Shown here in pieces: positions 56,875 through 64,000 of a stretch of DNA of 64,000 nt. The stretch covers positions 434,001 through 498,000 of the forward strand of contig CAVPBZ010000013.1 of assembly GCA_963702235.1 (NCBI GenBank), written 5' to 3'. The translations under genes and the position numbers were made by a program. Under the pieces are notes generated by a model. That model searched no databases. It saw only the letters and a list, made by a program, of their open reading frames with translations, and was not told where the DNA came from. Positions within the stretch are counted from its first letter, which is position 1, and each line of letters begins with the position of its first letter. This stretch comes from PALSA-505 sp963702235 (GTDB taxonomy: Bacteria; Actinomycetota; Actinomycetes; Streptosporangiales; Streptosporangiaceae).

Positions 56875-57222
56875 GTGTTTAACCATTTCAGTGCGTACAC
56901 TCCGCTGAACTACTTCTTTGAGGCACTCGCTCTCGCCGCGTTCGTGGTCGAGGCATGGGCCTTCATCGACGCGATGACCCGGCCGTCGCGCGCGTACGTG
57001 GCCGCCGGCAAGCAGACCAAGCCGCTGTGGCTGGTCATCCTCGGCGTGTCCACGGTGATCGGCCTCGGCTACGCGGCCTACGTGAAGAACCTGTCGGTGA
57101 TCCAGATTCTCCCGGTCGCCGCGTTCGTCGCCGCCGCCATCTACCTGACCGACGTCCGGCCCAAGGTCAAGCAAGTGGGCAGTGGCGGCAGCTCGAGCTC
57201 GGGACCGTACGGTCCCTGGTAA
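56875..57222 (+). CDS. DUF2516 membrane protein
   Basis: 115 residues with three predicted transmembrane helices (~15-32, ~50-65, ~73-92). DUF2516 is an actinobacterial family of unknown function often next to XRE genes like this one; the two are four bases apart. Confidence 0.88.
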   Translation: MFNHFSAYTPLNYFFEALALAAFVVEAWAFIDAMTRPSRAYVAAGKQTKPLWLVILGVSTVIGLGYAAYVKNLSVIQILPVAAFVAAAIYLTDVRPKVKQVGSGGSSSSGPYGPW

Positions 57223-57247
57223 CGGGCTCGCCCGCCGCTAGTACCGG

Positions 57248-57979
57248 CTAGTCGGCGATGCGGATCCGCAGCCTGCGGAACCCCTTGCCCTTGTTCTCGA
57301 CCTTCACGACCTCTATCCGGCCGACCTGGCTGGTCGCGGCCACGTGCGTGCCGCCGTCCGCCTGCTGGTCCAGCCCGACGATGTCGATGATGCGCACGTC
57401 CTTGACCTCGGCGGGAACCAGATTGGTGGCGGTGCGGATGATGTCGGGCAGGGCAAACGCCTCCGCCCGCGGCAGCACCCTGACGTCGATCCGCCGGTCC
57501 GCCGCCAGCTCGGCGTTGCACGCCGACTCGACCGCGTCCCGGAAGCCGTCGGGCACCTGCGGCAGGTTGAAGTCCATCCGCGCGGTCAGCGGTTCCATGT
57601 TCCCGCCGGTGACCAGCGCGCCGAAGTCCCGGAACACCACGCCGCAGAGCACGTGCAGCCCGGAGTGCGTGCGCATCAGCGCCGTCCGGCGGTCATCGGA
57701 GACCGCGCCGCGCACGGCCGTGCCGGCCGGCGGCAGCGGGTCGCCCTCGGCCGGGATCAGGTACAGGTCGTCGCCCTTGCGGGCGCCGACGATGCGGGTC
57801 TGCACCCCGCCCCACAGCAGCACCCCGTGGTCGGGCGGCTGACCGCCGCCGCCCGGGTAGAAGGCCGAGGTGTCCAGCACGATCCCGTCCGGGCCCGCGG
57901 CCAGGACCGCGGCGTCCCATTCACGGAGGGTCTGGTCATCAAGTTCGAGCCGGTGCGTCCGCCACTGAGTCTCGCTCAC
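57248..57979 (-). CDS. Alanyl-tRNA editing protein AlaX
   Basis: 243 residues. Stand-alone editing domain that hydrolyses Ser- or Gly-mischarged tRNA-Ala. Zinc site: RTHSGLHVL supplies H-x3-H and QADGGTHVA the second pair, with Asp in place of the usual Cys, as in many actinobacterial members. Convergent with DUF2516. Confidence 0.88.
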   Translation of the reverse strand: MSETQWRTHRLELDDQTLREWDAAVLAAGPDGIVLDTSAFYPGGGGQPPDHGVLLWGGVQTRIVGARKGDDLYLIPAEGDPLPPAGTAVRGAVSDDRRTALMRTHSGLHVLCGVVFRDFGALVTGGNMEPLTARMDFNLPQVPDGFRDAVESACNAELAADRRIDVRVLPRAEAFALPDIIRTATNLVPAEVKDVRIIDIVGLDQQADGGTHVAATSQVGRIEVVKVENKGKGFRRLRIRIAD

Positions 57980-58004
57980 CGAGGCAGCCTACTGCGGCGG
58001 GCCC

Positions 58005-58955
58005 TCAGATCGGGATGACGAAGAGCGCGGCGGGCACCACGACGAGCACTACCGCGCTGCAGCAGACCGCGACCCAGAGCGGGCGGGACAGCCCGGGCTG
58101 GGGCTCGAGCAGCCGGGCGACCCTGGTCACGACCTCGCCCTGGCCGCCGGCCTCGGCCTCGGCCACGGCCAGCGCACCCGACGGCGGGGCGGGCGCGCCC
58201 GCCACGCCGAACCGCATCAGCGCGGTGGCCAGTTCCCTGGCCGGCCGCGACCGGCGGGCGCGGTCGTCGGCCAGCATCTCGACCAGCAGCGCCACGGCCT
58301 GATTGGCCCGCTGCGTGACCCCGGACCGGGGGAAGGCGCGGCACAGCGCGGTGAACGGCAGCAGCACGAGATCGTGCCGCTCCCTGATGTGCGCCCGCTC
58401 ATGCGCCAGCACCGCCGCCAGCTCGGCCGCGTCCAGCAGGTCCAGCGTCCCGGCACTGATCACGATGCGGGACCGCAGCCCGGGCACGCAGTACGCCGCG
58501 GCGGCCGGGTGATCGAGGACCAGCGCGCCCGGCGCCTTCGGGTCACCGCGGGCCAGCAGGGCCAGCAGGGCGCGGTGCCTGCGCCGGGTGCGCAGTCCCG
58601 CGGCGCACGCGGCGGCGAGCACCCAGCACAGCAGGGCCAGCAACGCGACGGCAGTGGTCAGGGCGACGAGCCGTAGCGCCGTCAGCACGAGCAGCCCGTG
58701 CGCGTGCGACGCGGATGGCGTGACCGCACCGGTCGCGAAGGCCATGACCCCGCCGGCCACGCCGGCGTGCTCCGGCCTGGCCGCCAGCGCCGCCAGCGTG
58801 CCGACGGCCGCCAGGCCCCAGCCGAGGCCGAGGGCCTGCCACAGCATGATGGCCGCAGCGGGCGCCCGGCCGGGCCAGGCCGCCGAGGCGAGCATGGTGG
58901 CCACGGCCACGGCGGTCATCGCGACCGCGGCGAAAACAAACACCGAGGCAAACAC
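58005..58955 (-). CDS. M56 family membrane metallopeptidase (BlaR1-like)
   Basis: 316 residues with several transmembrane helices (N-terminal block to ~120, one near the C-terminus). LDAAELAAVLAHERAHIRERHDL carries HERAH, the gluzincin-like motif of M56, and a conserved MLADDRARR segment follows. In BlaR1/MecR1 this domain cleaves the BlaI repressor after ligand sensing. No extracellular penicillin-binding sensor domain is present. It follows the blaI-like gene after six bases. Confidence 0.87.
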   Translation of the reverse strand: MFASVFVFAAVAMTAVAVATMLASAAWPGRAPAAAIMLWQALGLGWGLAAVGTLAALAARPEHAGVAGGVMAFATGAVTPSASHAHGLLVLTALRLVALTTAVALLALLCWVLAAACAAGLRTRRRHRALLALLARGDPKAPGALVLDHPAAAAYCVPGLRSRIVISAGTLDLLDAAELAAVLAHERAHIRERHDLVLLPFTALCRAFPRSGVTQRANQAVALLVEMLADDRARRSRPARELATALMRFGVAGAPAPPSGALAVAEAEAGGQGEVVTRVARLLEPQPGLSRPLWVAVCCSAVVLVVVPAALFVIPI

Positions 58956-58961
58956 TCGAAC

Positions 58962-59327
58962 TCAGTCCCCGTAACAGCCTTCGAACGCCTCGAGGGCGGT
59001 TCGCAGCGCCCGAGCCTCGGAATCGGTGACGGACCTGGCGAACCGGGCCAGCGCGGCCTGCCTGTCCCCGGCCTGGTCCAGCGCGCTCAGCATCAGCTCG
59101 GTGACGTATGCCTCCCGGCTCGCCGCGGGCTCGTACTGCCAGGCGCGGCCATCGCGCTCGCGCACGGCGAATCCCTTCTTGGCCAGCCGGTCCAGCACCG
59201 TCATCACGGTGGTGTGGGCCAGGTCGCGCTCGGTCAGGCGCTCGCTTACCTCGCGGACGGTGAGCGGACTGGCAGTTTCCCAGAGCACGTCCATGATCGC
59301 ACGTTCAAGCTCGCCGAGTCGGTTCAC
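58962..59327 (-). CDS. BlaI/MecI/CopY-family repressor
   Basis: 121 residues. Winged-helix domain: RLGELERAIMDVLWETASPLTVREVSERL, AHTTVMTVLDRLAKKGF and RDGRAWQYEP; a C-terminal dimerisation helix. It forms a two-gene unit with the M56 peptidase, which probably inactivates it. Confidence 0.9.
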   Translation of the reverse strand: MNRLGELERAIMDVLWETASPLTVREVSERLTERDLAHTTVMTVLDRLAKKGFAVRERDGRAWQYEPAASREAYVTELMLSALDQAGDRQAALARFARSVTDSEARALRTALEAFEGCYGD

Positions 59328-59406
59328 CAGGTCACTGTATCCGGCGGTCCCGATGCCGGACAGGGCCCCATCCGCCGGTCAGTCACGGTCACCGGCCCGG
59401 CCGGCA

Positions 59407-59907
59407 TCAGTTACCCGTGACGACGATCGTCGCGCGGAAGGCCAGCTCCGCGGTGCAGGACGCGGCGGCTGGCGGCGACTGCTGAGTCCCGGCGGTCGCG
59501 GGTGCCCGGCACACCGGCCGCATGGACGAGAGCACCGTGGTACCGGGGTGTGCGGCCAGGAACGAGGCACCGGTCACCCAGCGGGCCAGCATCAGGCGGC
59601 CGTCTGCCCGCGGCATCAGCGCGGCCGAGCTCGCGTGAACCGGTACCCAGGTCCGGCCGGGCAGGCCGCGCAGGATCAGCAGCACGGTGGCCCCCCGGGG
59701 GACGCAGAACGTCCTGCCGCTGTCGCTGGCGCCCAGCGCGAGGGTGTGCCGGGCCGGGGTAGCGCTCTGGCACCCGGTCCGCGGGGCGGCAGAGGAGGGG
59801 TCGGGCGAGGAGTTCGCGGTGCTGATTCCCTGCTGCTGCCCGCAGGCCACGGTCACGACCGATGCGCCGATGGCTGCTGCGGCAGCGAGAAGCCGGACGC
59901 TGCGCAC
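59407..59907 (-). CDS. Secreted lipoprotein of unknown function
   Basis: 166 residues. The signal peptide ends in VVTVACGQQQ, a lipobox, so Cys22 should be lipidated. The mature part has four more Cys and a beta-rich stretch (TFCVPRGATVLLILRGL, RLMLARWVTGASFLAAHPG, TVLSSMRPVC) that recalls chagasin-like or Ig-type folds. GTG start follows AAAGGAG. It lies upstream of the BlaI/M56 pair on the same strand. Confidence 0.75.
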   Translation of the reverse strand: MRSVRLLAAAAAIGASVVTVACGQQQGISTANSSPDPSSAAPRTGCQSATPARHTLALGASDSGRTFCVPRGATVLLILRGLPGRTWVPVHASSAALMPRADGRLMLARWVTGASFLAAHPGTTVLSSMRPVCRAPATAGTQQSPPAAASCTAELAFRATIVVTGN

Positions 59908-60112
59908 GTCGGTCTCCTTTCGCTGTGCGGGCCGCCGGTGACAGTGAGCCCCGGCTGGCTCGCAATGATTGGACGCCCGCCAGGTGATTGCGGTTCCAGG
60001 ATTTCACCGGCCCGCACGTGTCGCCGCTCACCCGTCCGCAACTCCCTCAGCTGGGGATATCCGGACTTATCGGGTATTCCAGGCTTTCTAGCATTACACT
60101 TAGTAACATGTA
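59908..60112. other. Divergent lipoprotein-Ig protein intergenic region
   Basis: 205 bases without a gene; the right part (60060-60112) is AT-rich for this genome with CTAGCATTACACTTAGTAAC. It may hold the lipoprotein promoter and Lsr2 contacts. Confidence 0.4.
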
Positions 60113-60140
60113 TTGACGTCCTGTTATGACCGCGTTTAAG
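60113..60140 (+). promoter_or_regulatory. Candidate promoter of the Ig-repeat protein
   Basis: TTGACG (60113-60118) and TTTAAG (60135-60140), 16 bases apart, placed ~90 bases before the ATG in AT-rich DNA. Confidence 0.5.
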
Positions 60141-60228
60141 GTTCGCGCAGGCACCGTTACCCCCGTGTGCCGCGCCGGGTGCGCCGACGGAGGCTGTGCC
60201 CGGCACCTGTGAACTGGAGGGCAGCAGG

Positions 60229-62391
60229 ATGAGACCACCCACCCCCGTCCGACGCTGGATCAGCCGAGGCAGTATCGCTGCCGCATCGGTCGTGGTCCTG
60301 ACCGCAGGTATGGCGGCCGCGCTCCCCGGAGCTCAGGCCGCCGTCACCCACGCGCCGGCAGTTGGCAACCCGTATTCCCCCGCATACCACCACGCCTACC
60401 GGCACGGCGTGGTCCCGACCATCCCGCAGCAGCGGAAGATGAACCAGTGGAACGTCAGCCATCCCCATCCGCTCGCGGCGAATGACCTCAACTACGGCGG
60501 CGGCATCGACGGGATCGGCGTCACCACCGGCCACCAGAAGGTCTACCTCGTCTTCTACGGTTCCCAGTGGGGCACTCAGGGCACCAACTCCAACGGCGAC
60601 ATCACCCTCTCCGGCGATCCGTCCGGCATGGCTCCCTATCTCCAGGAGCTGATGAAGGGCCTGGGCACGGGCGGCGAGCTCTGGTCGGGTGTGCTGACCC
60701 AGTACTGCGACGGCGTCGCGACCGGCGCCCAGACCTGCCCGGCCAGCAACACCCAGCACGTCGCCTACCCGACCGGCGGCGCGCTGGCCGGCGTGTGGGT
60801 GGACGAGAGCACGGCCTCACCGCAGTCGGCCACCGGCCACCAGCTCGGCGTAGAAGCGGTCAACGCGGCGGCGCACTTCGGCAACACCACCGCCGCATCC
60901 AACCGGGACGCCCAGTACGTGGTCGTCTCGCCGACCGGCACCAACCCCGACGGCTGGCTGACCCAGGGCTTCTGCGCCTGGCACGACTACAACGGCGACA
61001 GCACCCTGAGCGGCGGCCCGGTGACCTCGCCGTACGGTGACATCGCGTTCACCAACCTGCCCTACATCACCAACCAGGGCGCTTCCTGCGGGCAGGGCTT
61101 CGTCAACTCGCCCGGCACCCTGGACGGCGTCTCGATCGTCGAGGGCCACGAGTACGCCGAGACCTCCACCGACCAGAACCCGCCGGGCGGCTGGACCGAC
61201 AACAGTGGTGCCGAGAACGGCGACAAGTGCGCCTGGATCACGCCGGGTACCTCGGGCGGCTCGTTCAACCTGACCACCGGGCACGGCACCTTCGCCATGC
61301 AGACCACCTGGGGCAACGACGGCAACAGCGGCAACGGCGCTTGCCAGGCCAGCCACGCGATCGTCAACAACCCGGGCTCGAACACCGTCACGGTCACCAG
61401 CCCTGGTAACCAGACCGGGACCGTGGGCACCCCGGCGAGCGTGCAGATCCACGCCACCGATTCCGCCTCCGGGCAGACCCTCACCTACAGTGCCACCGGG
61501 CTGCCGGCCGGGCTGTCGATCAACTCCTCGTCCGGCCTGATCTCCGGCACGCCGACCACCACGGGCACCTACAGCGTGACCGTGAAGGCCACCGACACCA
61601 CCGGCGCGAACGGGTCAGCCTCCTTCACCTGGACCATCAACCCGGCCAGCGGTAACACGGTCACGGTGACCAACCCCGGTAACCAGACCGGCACCGTCGG
61701 CACCGCCGTCAGCCTGCAGATTCACGCGACGGACTCGGCTTCCGGGCAGACCCTGACCTACGGCGCGACCGGGCTGCCGGCCGGGCTGTCGATCAACTCC
61801 TCGTCCGGCCTGATCTCGGGCACGCCGACCACCGCGGGCACCTACAGCGTCACGGTGAAGGCCACCGACACCACCGGCGCCAGCGGCTCGGCCAGCTTCA
61901 CCTGGACGATCAGCTCCAGCGGCGGCGGCTGCACCGCGAAGCAGTTGCTCGGCAACCCGGGCTTCGAGACCGGGTCGGCCGCTCCGTGGACGTCGACCGC
62001 GGGTGTCATCAACCCGAACGGCGCAGGCGAGACCGCGCACAGCGGTAGCTGGTACGCCTGGCTCGACGGTTACGGCACCACTCACACCGACACGCTGTCG
62101 CAGACAGTAACGATCCCGGCCGGGTGCACCAAGACGACGTTCGCTTTCTGGCTGCACATCGACACGTCCGAGACCACCACCACGGTGCAGTACGACAAGC
62201 TGACCATCACGGCCAACGGCACCACCGTGGCGACGTTCTCCAACCTCAACCACGCCAGCGGCTACGCGCTGCACACCTACTCGCTGGGCAGCTTCGCCGG
62301 CAGCAGCGTTACCCTCAAGTTCACCGGTACGGAGGACTTCTCGCTGCAAACGTCGTTCGTCGTTGACGACACAGCGGTCAACACCGGCTGA
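60229..62391 (+). CDS. Secreted protein with two putative Ig domains
   Basis: 720 residues. Signal peptide (to ~residue 37), an N-terminal domain to ~385 with VYLVFYGSQWG, DAQYVVVSP, EGHEYAETSTDQNPPGGWTD and GDKCAW motifs reminiscent of EXORDIUM-like proteins, two near-identical He_PIG Ig domains (~390-480 and ~485-575), and a C-terminal jelly-roll/CBM-like domain (LLGNPGFETGSAAPW). GGAGGGCAGCAGG precedes the ATG at 60229. Function unknown; wall or polymer binding is plausible. Confidence 0.85.
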   Translation: MRPPTPVRRWISRGSIAAASVVVLTAGMAAALPGAQAAVTHAPAVGNPYSPAYHHAYRHGVVPTIPQQRKMNQWNVSHPHPLAANDLNYGGGIDGIGVTTGHQKVYLVFYGSQWGTQGTNSNGDITLSGDPSGMAPYLQELMKGLGTGGELWSGVLTQYCDGVATGAQTCPASNTQHVAYPTGGALAGVWVDESTASPQSATGHQLGVEAVNAAAHFGNTTAASNRDAQYVVVSPTGTNPDGWLTQGFCAWHDYNGDSTLSGGPVTSPYGDIAFTNLPYITNQGASCGQGFVNSPGTLDGVSIVEGHEYAETSTDQNPPGGWTDNSGAENGDKCAWITPGTSGGSFNLTTGHGTFAMQTTWGNDGNSGNGACQASHAIVNNPGSNTVTVTSPGNQTGTVGTPASVQIHATDSASGQTLTYSATGLPAGLSINSSSGLISGTPTTTGTYSVTVKATDTTGANGSASFTWTINPASGNTVTVTNPGNQTGTVGTAVSLQIHATDSASGQTLTYGATGLPAGLSINSSSGLISGTPTTAGTYSVTVKATDTTGASGSASFTWTISSSGGGCTAKQLLGNPGFETGSAAPWTSTAGVINPNGAGETAHSGSWYAWLDGYGTTHTDTLSQTVTIPAGCTKTTFAFWLHIDTSETTTTVQYDKLTITANGTTVATFSNLNHASGYALHTYSLGSFAGSSVTLKFTGTEDFSLQTSFVVDDTAVNTG

Positions 62392-62436
62392 CCCGTCAGC
62401 AGCAGCGTCTGTGACGCTGGGATAGAACGCTGACAC

Positions 62437-62484
62437 CGAGCCGGCGGGTGGCACGCGCCACCTGCCGGCTCGCGTGTCTTTTAT
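62437..62484 (+). terminator. Rho-independent terminator after the Ig protein
   Basis: GAGCCGGCGGGTGGC-ACGC-GCCACCTGCCGGCTC forms a long stem followed by TGTCTTTTATC, a U-rich tail rare in this genome. Confidence 0.85.
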
Positions 62485-62504
62485 CGTTAGGGGGCCGAGC
62501 CCTG

Positions 62505-63017
62505 ATGCAGATCAGCCTGGTCCAAGGGGACATCACGACGCAGCGCGCGGACGCGATCGTCAACGCGGCGAACTCGTCGCTGCTCGGCGGCGGCGGGGTG
62601 GACGGGGCCATCCACCGCCGCGGCGGCCCGGAGATCCTGGCCGAGTGCCGCACGCTCCGAGATGGGCCCCTGCGCAGCGGCCTGCCGACTGGCCAGGCGG
62701 TGGCCACAACCGCAGGCCGGCTGCCGGCCAGCTGGGTGATCCACACGGTTGGCCCCGTCTACTCGGCGTCGGCGGACCGCTCGCCGCTGCTGGCCTCCTG
62801 CTACCGCGAATCGCTCCGGGTCGCCGACGAGCTCGGCGCGCGCAGCGTCGCGTTCCCGGCGGTTTCGGCCGGGATCTACGGCTGGCCGGTCGATGACGCC
62901 GCCCGGATCGCGGTGAGCACCGTAACCGAGACATCGACCCGGGTCACCGAGGTCACGTTCGTGCTGTTCAGCCCGGACGTCCTCGCCGCCTTCGAGCGGG
63001 CCCTCGCTGCCGTCTGA
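62505..63017 (+). CDS. Macro-domain O-acetyl-ADP-ribose deacetylase-like protein
   Basis: 170 residues. MQISLVQGDITTQRADAIVNAANSSLLGGGGVDGAIHR is the macro-domain ADP-ribose loop, and VIHTVGPVYS, FPAVSAGIYGWP follow. Likely hydrolyses ADP-ribose adducts. The ATG at 62505 gives the family's normal N-terminus. Confidence 0.9.
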   Translation: MQISLVQGDITTQRADAIVNAANSSLLGGGGVDGAIHRRGGPEILAECRTLRDGPLRSGLPTGQAVATTAGRLPASWVIHTVGPVYSASADRSPLLASCYRESLRVADELGARSVAFPAVSAGIYGWPVDDAARIAVSTVTETSTRVTEVTFVLFSPDVLAAFERALAAV

Positions 63018-63093
63018 GCGGCCAGCCGGGCCCGGTCACTGCGTCCCGGGTGTAAGACTGGCAGGCAAGTCGCCGAGTTGCTGGAGGTCAACG

Positions 63094-64000
63094 GTGCCCG
63101 CCGCGCAATCACCCCGTTTCCGCTCCGTGCTCGACCGCTTTGCCGCCTACAAGCCGGGCCGCGCGCCGTCTTCCCCGGACGGCAGGTCGTTCAAGCTGTC
63201 GTCCAACGAGTCCCCGTTCGGGCCGCTGCCGTCGGTCCGGGAGGTGATCGTGGCGGCGGCCGGGGACGTCAACAGGTACCCGGACAACGGCGCCGCGGAC
63301 CTGACCGCGGCGATCAGCACCCGGTTCGGGGTCCCGCCGGAGCACGTCGCCGTCGGCTGCGGCTCAGTCGGAGTGACCCAGCAGCTGCTCGCGGCGGCCG
63401 CGGAGCCCGGCGCGCAGGTGCTGTACGCCTGGCGGTCGTTCGAGGCGTATCCCACGCTCGCCGACCTGTCCGGCGCCGAATCCGTCCGGGTGCCGCTCCG
63501 CGACGAGACGCATGACCTGGCCGCGATGGCCGGCGCGATCACCGAACGGACCAGGATCGTCTTCGTCTGCAACCCGAACAACCCCACCGGCACCGTCGTG
63601 CGGCGCGCCGAGCTGGAGGAATTCCTCGACCGGGTGCCGCCGGACTGCCTGGTCGTGCTGGACGAGGCGTACTGCGAGTACGTCCGTGACCCCGGCATGC
63701 CGGACGGGCTCACCCTCTACAAGGGATGGCCCAACCTCGCGGTGCTCCGCACGTTTTCCAAGGCCTACGGGCTGGCCGGCCTGCGGGTGGGCTTCCTGGT
63801 GGCGGCCGAGCCGGTCGCGGCCGCGGTCCGGGCGACGATGCTGCCGTTCACGGTCAATCACCTCGCCCAGGCCGCGGCGGTGGCGTCGCTCGCGGCCGAG
63901 CCGGAGCTGCTCGACCGGGTCGATGCGGTGGTTGGCGAGCGGACCCGGGTCCGCGACGCTCTGATCGGCGACGGCTGGACCGTGCCGCCCACCGAGGCCA
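63094..64000 (+). CDS. hisC: Histidinol-phosphate aminotransferase-type enzyme (cut by window end)
   Basis: 302 codons are present; the gene runs off at base 64000. PLP class I aminotransferase fold: KLSSNESPFGPLPS, NRYPDNGAADL, VCNPNNPTGT, LDEAYCEYV and TFSKAYGLAGLRVGF with the PLP Lys. The GTG at 63094 follows GGAGG. HisC or a phenylalanine aminotransferase cannot be told apart here. Confidence 0.85.
   Translation, partial: MPAAQSPRFRSVLDRFAAYKPGRAPSSPDGRSFKLSSNESPFGPLPSVREVIVAAAGDVNRYPDNGAADLTAAISTRFGVPPEHVAVGCGSVGVTQQLLAAAAEPGAQVLYAWRSFEAYPTLADLSGAESVRVPLRDETHDLAAMAGAITERTRIVFVCNPNNPTGTVVRRAELEEFLDRVPPDCLVVLDEAYCEYVRDPGMPDGLTLYKGWPNLAVLRTFSKAYGLAGLRVGFLVAAEPVAAAVRATMLPFTVNHLAQAAAVASLAAEPELLDRVDAVVGERTRVRDALIGDGWTVPPTEA

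Overview
The window is high-GC DNA (mostly G or C at third codon positions) from an actinobacterium. The best markers are a WhiB-family regulator of the WblA type, Lsr2, ClpC behind a ClgR-type operator, DUF3180, DUF2516 and SAV_915-type proteins, and long runs of core genes in an order familiar from Streptomyces and its relatives. Several gene sets differ from Streptomyces, so I would place it only as a probably filamentous soil actinobacterium. No ribosomal RNA, CRISPR array or prophage was seen; there is one tRNA.

Layout. 1-8090 is accessory: an XRE regulator cut by the window edge, a SAV_915-type protein, a stand-alone Lrp/AsnC ligand-binding domain preceded by a translationally coupled membrane micropeptide, a complete IS21-family element (2100-4717, 5-bp target duplication), a secreted protein of eight ~53-residue repeats, and an intradiol dioxygenase with a divergent TetR regulator. 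This block ends at the 3' side of a tRNA-Pro(CGG) gene (8091-8167). 8183-19181 is a conserved block: metallophosphoesterase, YqeY-like protein, bifunctional PBP, wblA, two ArsA-like ATPases, then a metabolite-housekeeping run (SPFH protein, DUF4177, RidA, NUDIX, metallo-beta-lactamase fold) and a Crp-family regulator. 19373-22783 has a NlpC/P60 hydrolase and an Nramp-like transporter behind an M-box magnesium riboswitch and a short leader ORF.

22784-39620 is a housekeeping superblock: ppa, dacB (broken by apparent single-base deletions), a zincin-type protein, tilS read in one frame with hpt, ftsH, the folate genes folE-folP-folB-folK with an MprF-like lysyltransferase among them, DUF3180, a DUF2520 dehydrogenase, panC, coaX and lysS. 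39882-53006 carries a second NlpC/P60 gene with a possible c-di-AMP riboswitch, a GNAT acetyltransferase, a large EndoQ-UvrD fusion, lsr2, clpC, mutY and radA. 53118-64000 holds small metabolic and quality-control genes (TIM-barrel isomerase, dtd, BKACE enzyme, asparaginase, AlaX), a leaderless XRE regulator, a BlaI/M56 sensor pair with a lipoprotein, a secreted Ig-repeat protein, a macro-domain protein and the start of a HisC-type aminotransferase.

The main candidates for unusual biology are the EndoQ-UvrD fusion, the M-box/leader-peptide/Nramp-like arrangement, the tilS-hpt single frame, the coupled micropeptide-Lrp pair, and the BlaI/M56/lipoprotein cassette without a beta-lactamase. Frameshifts in dacB and in the normally essential folK suggest that some indels are sequence errors, which should temper readings that depend on single bases.
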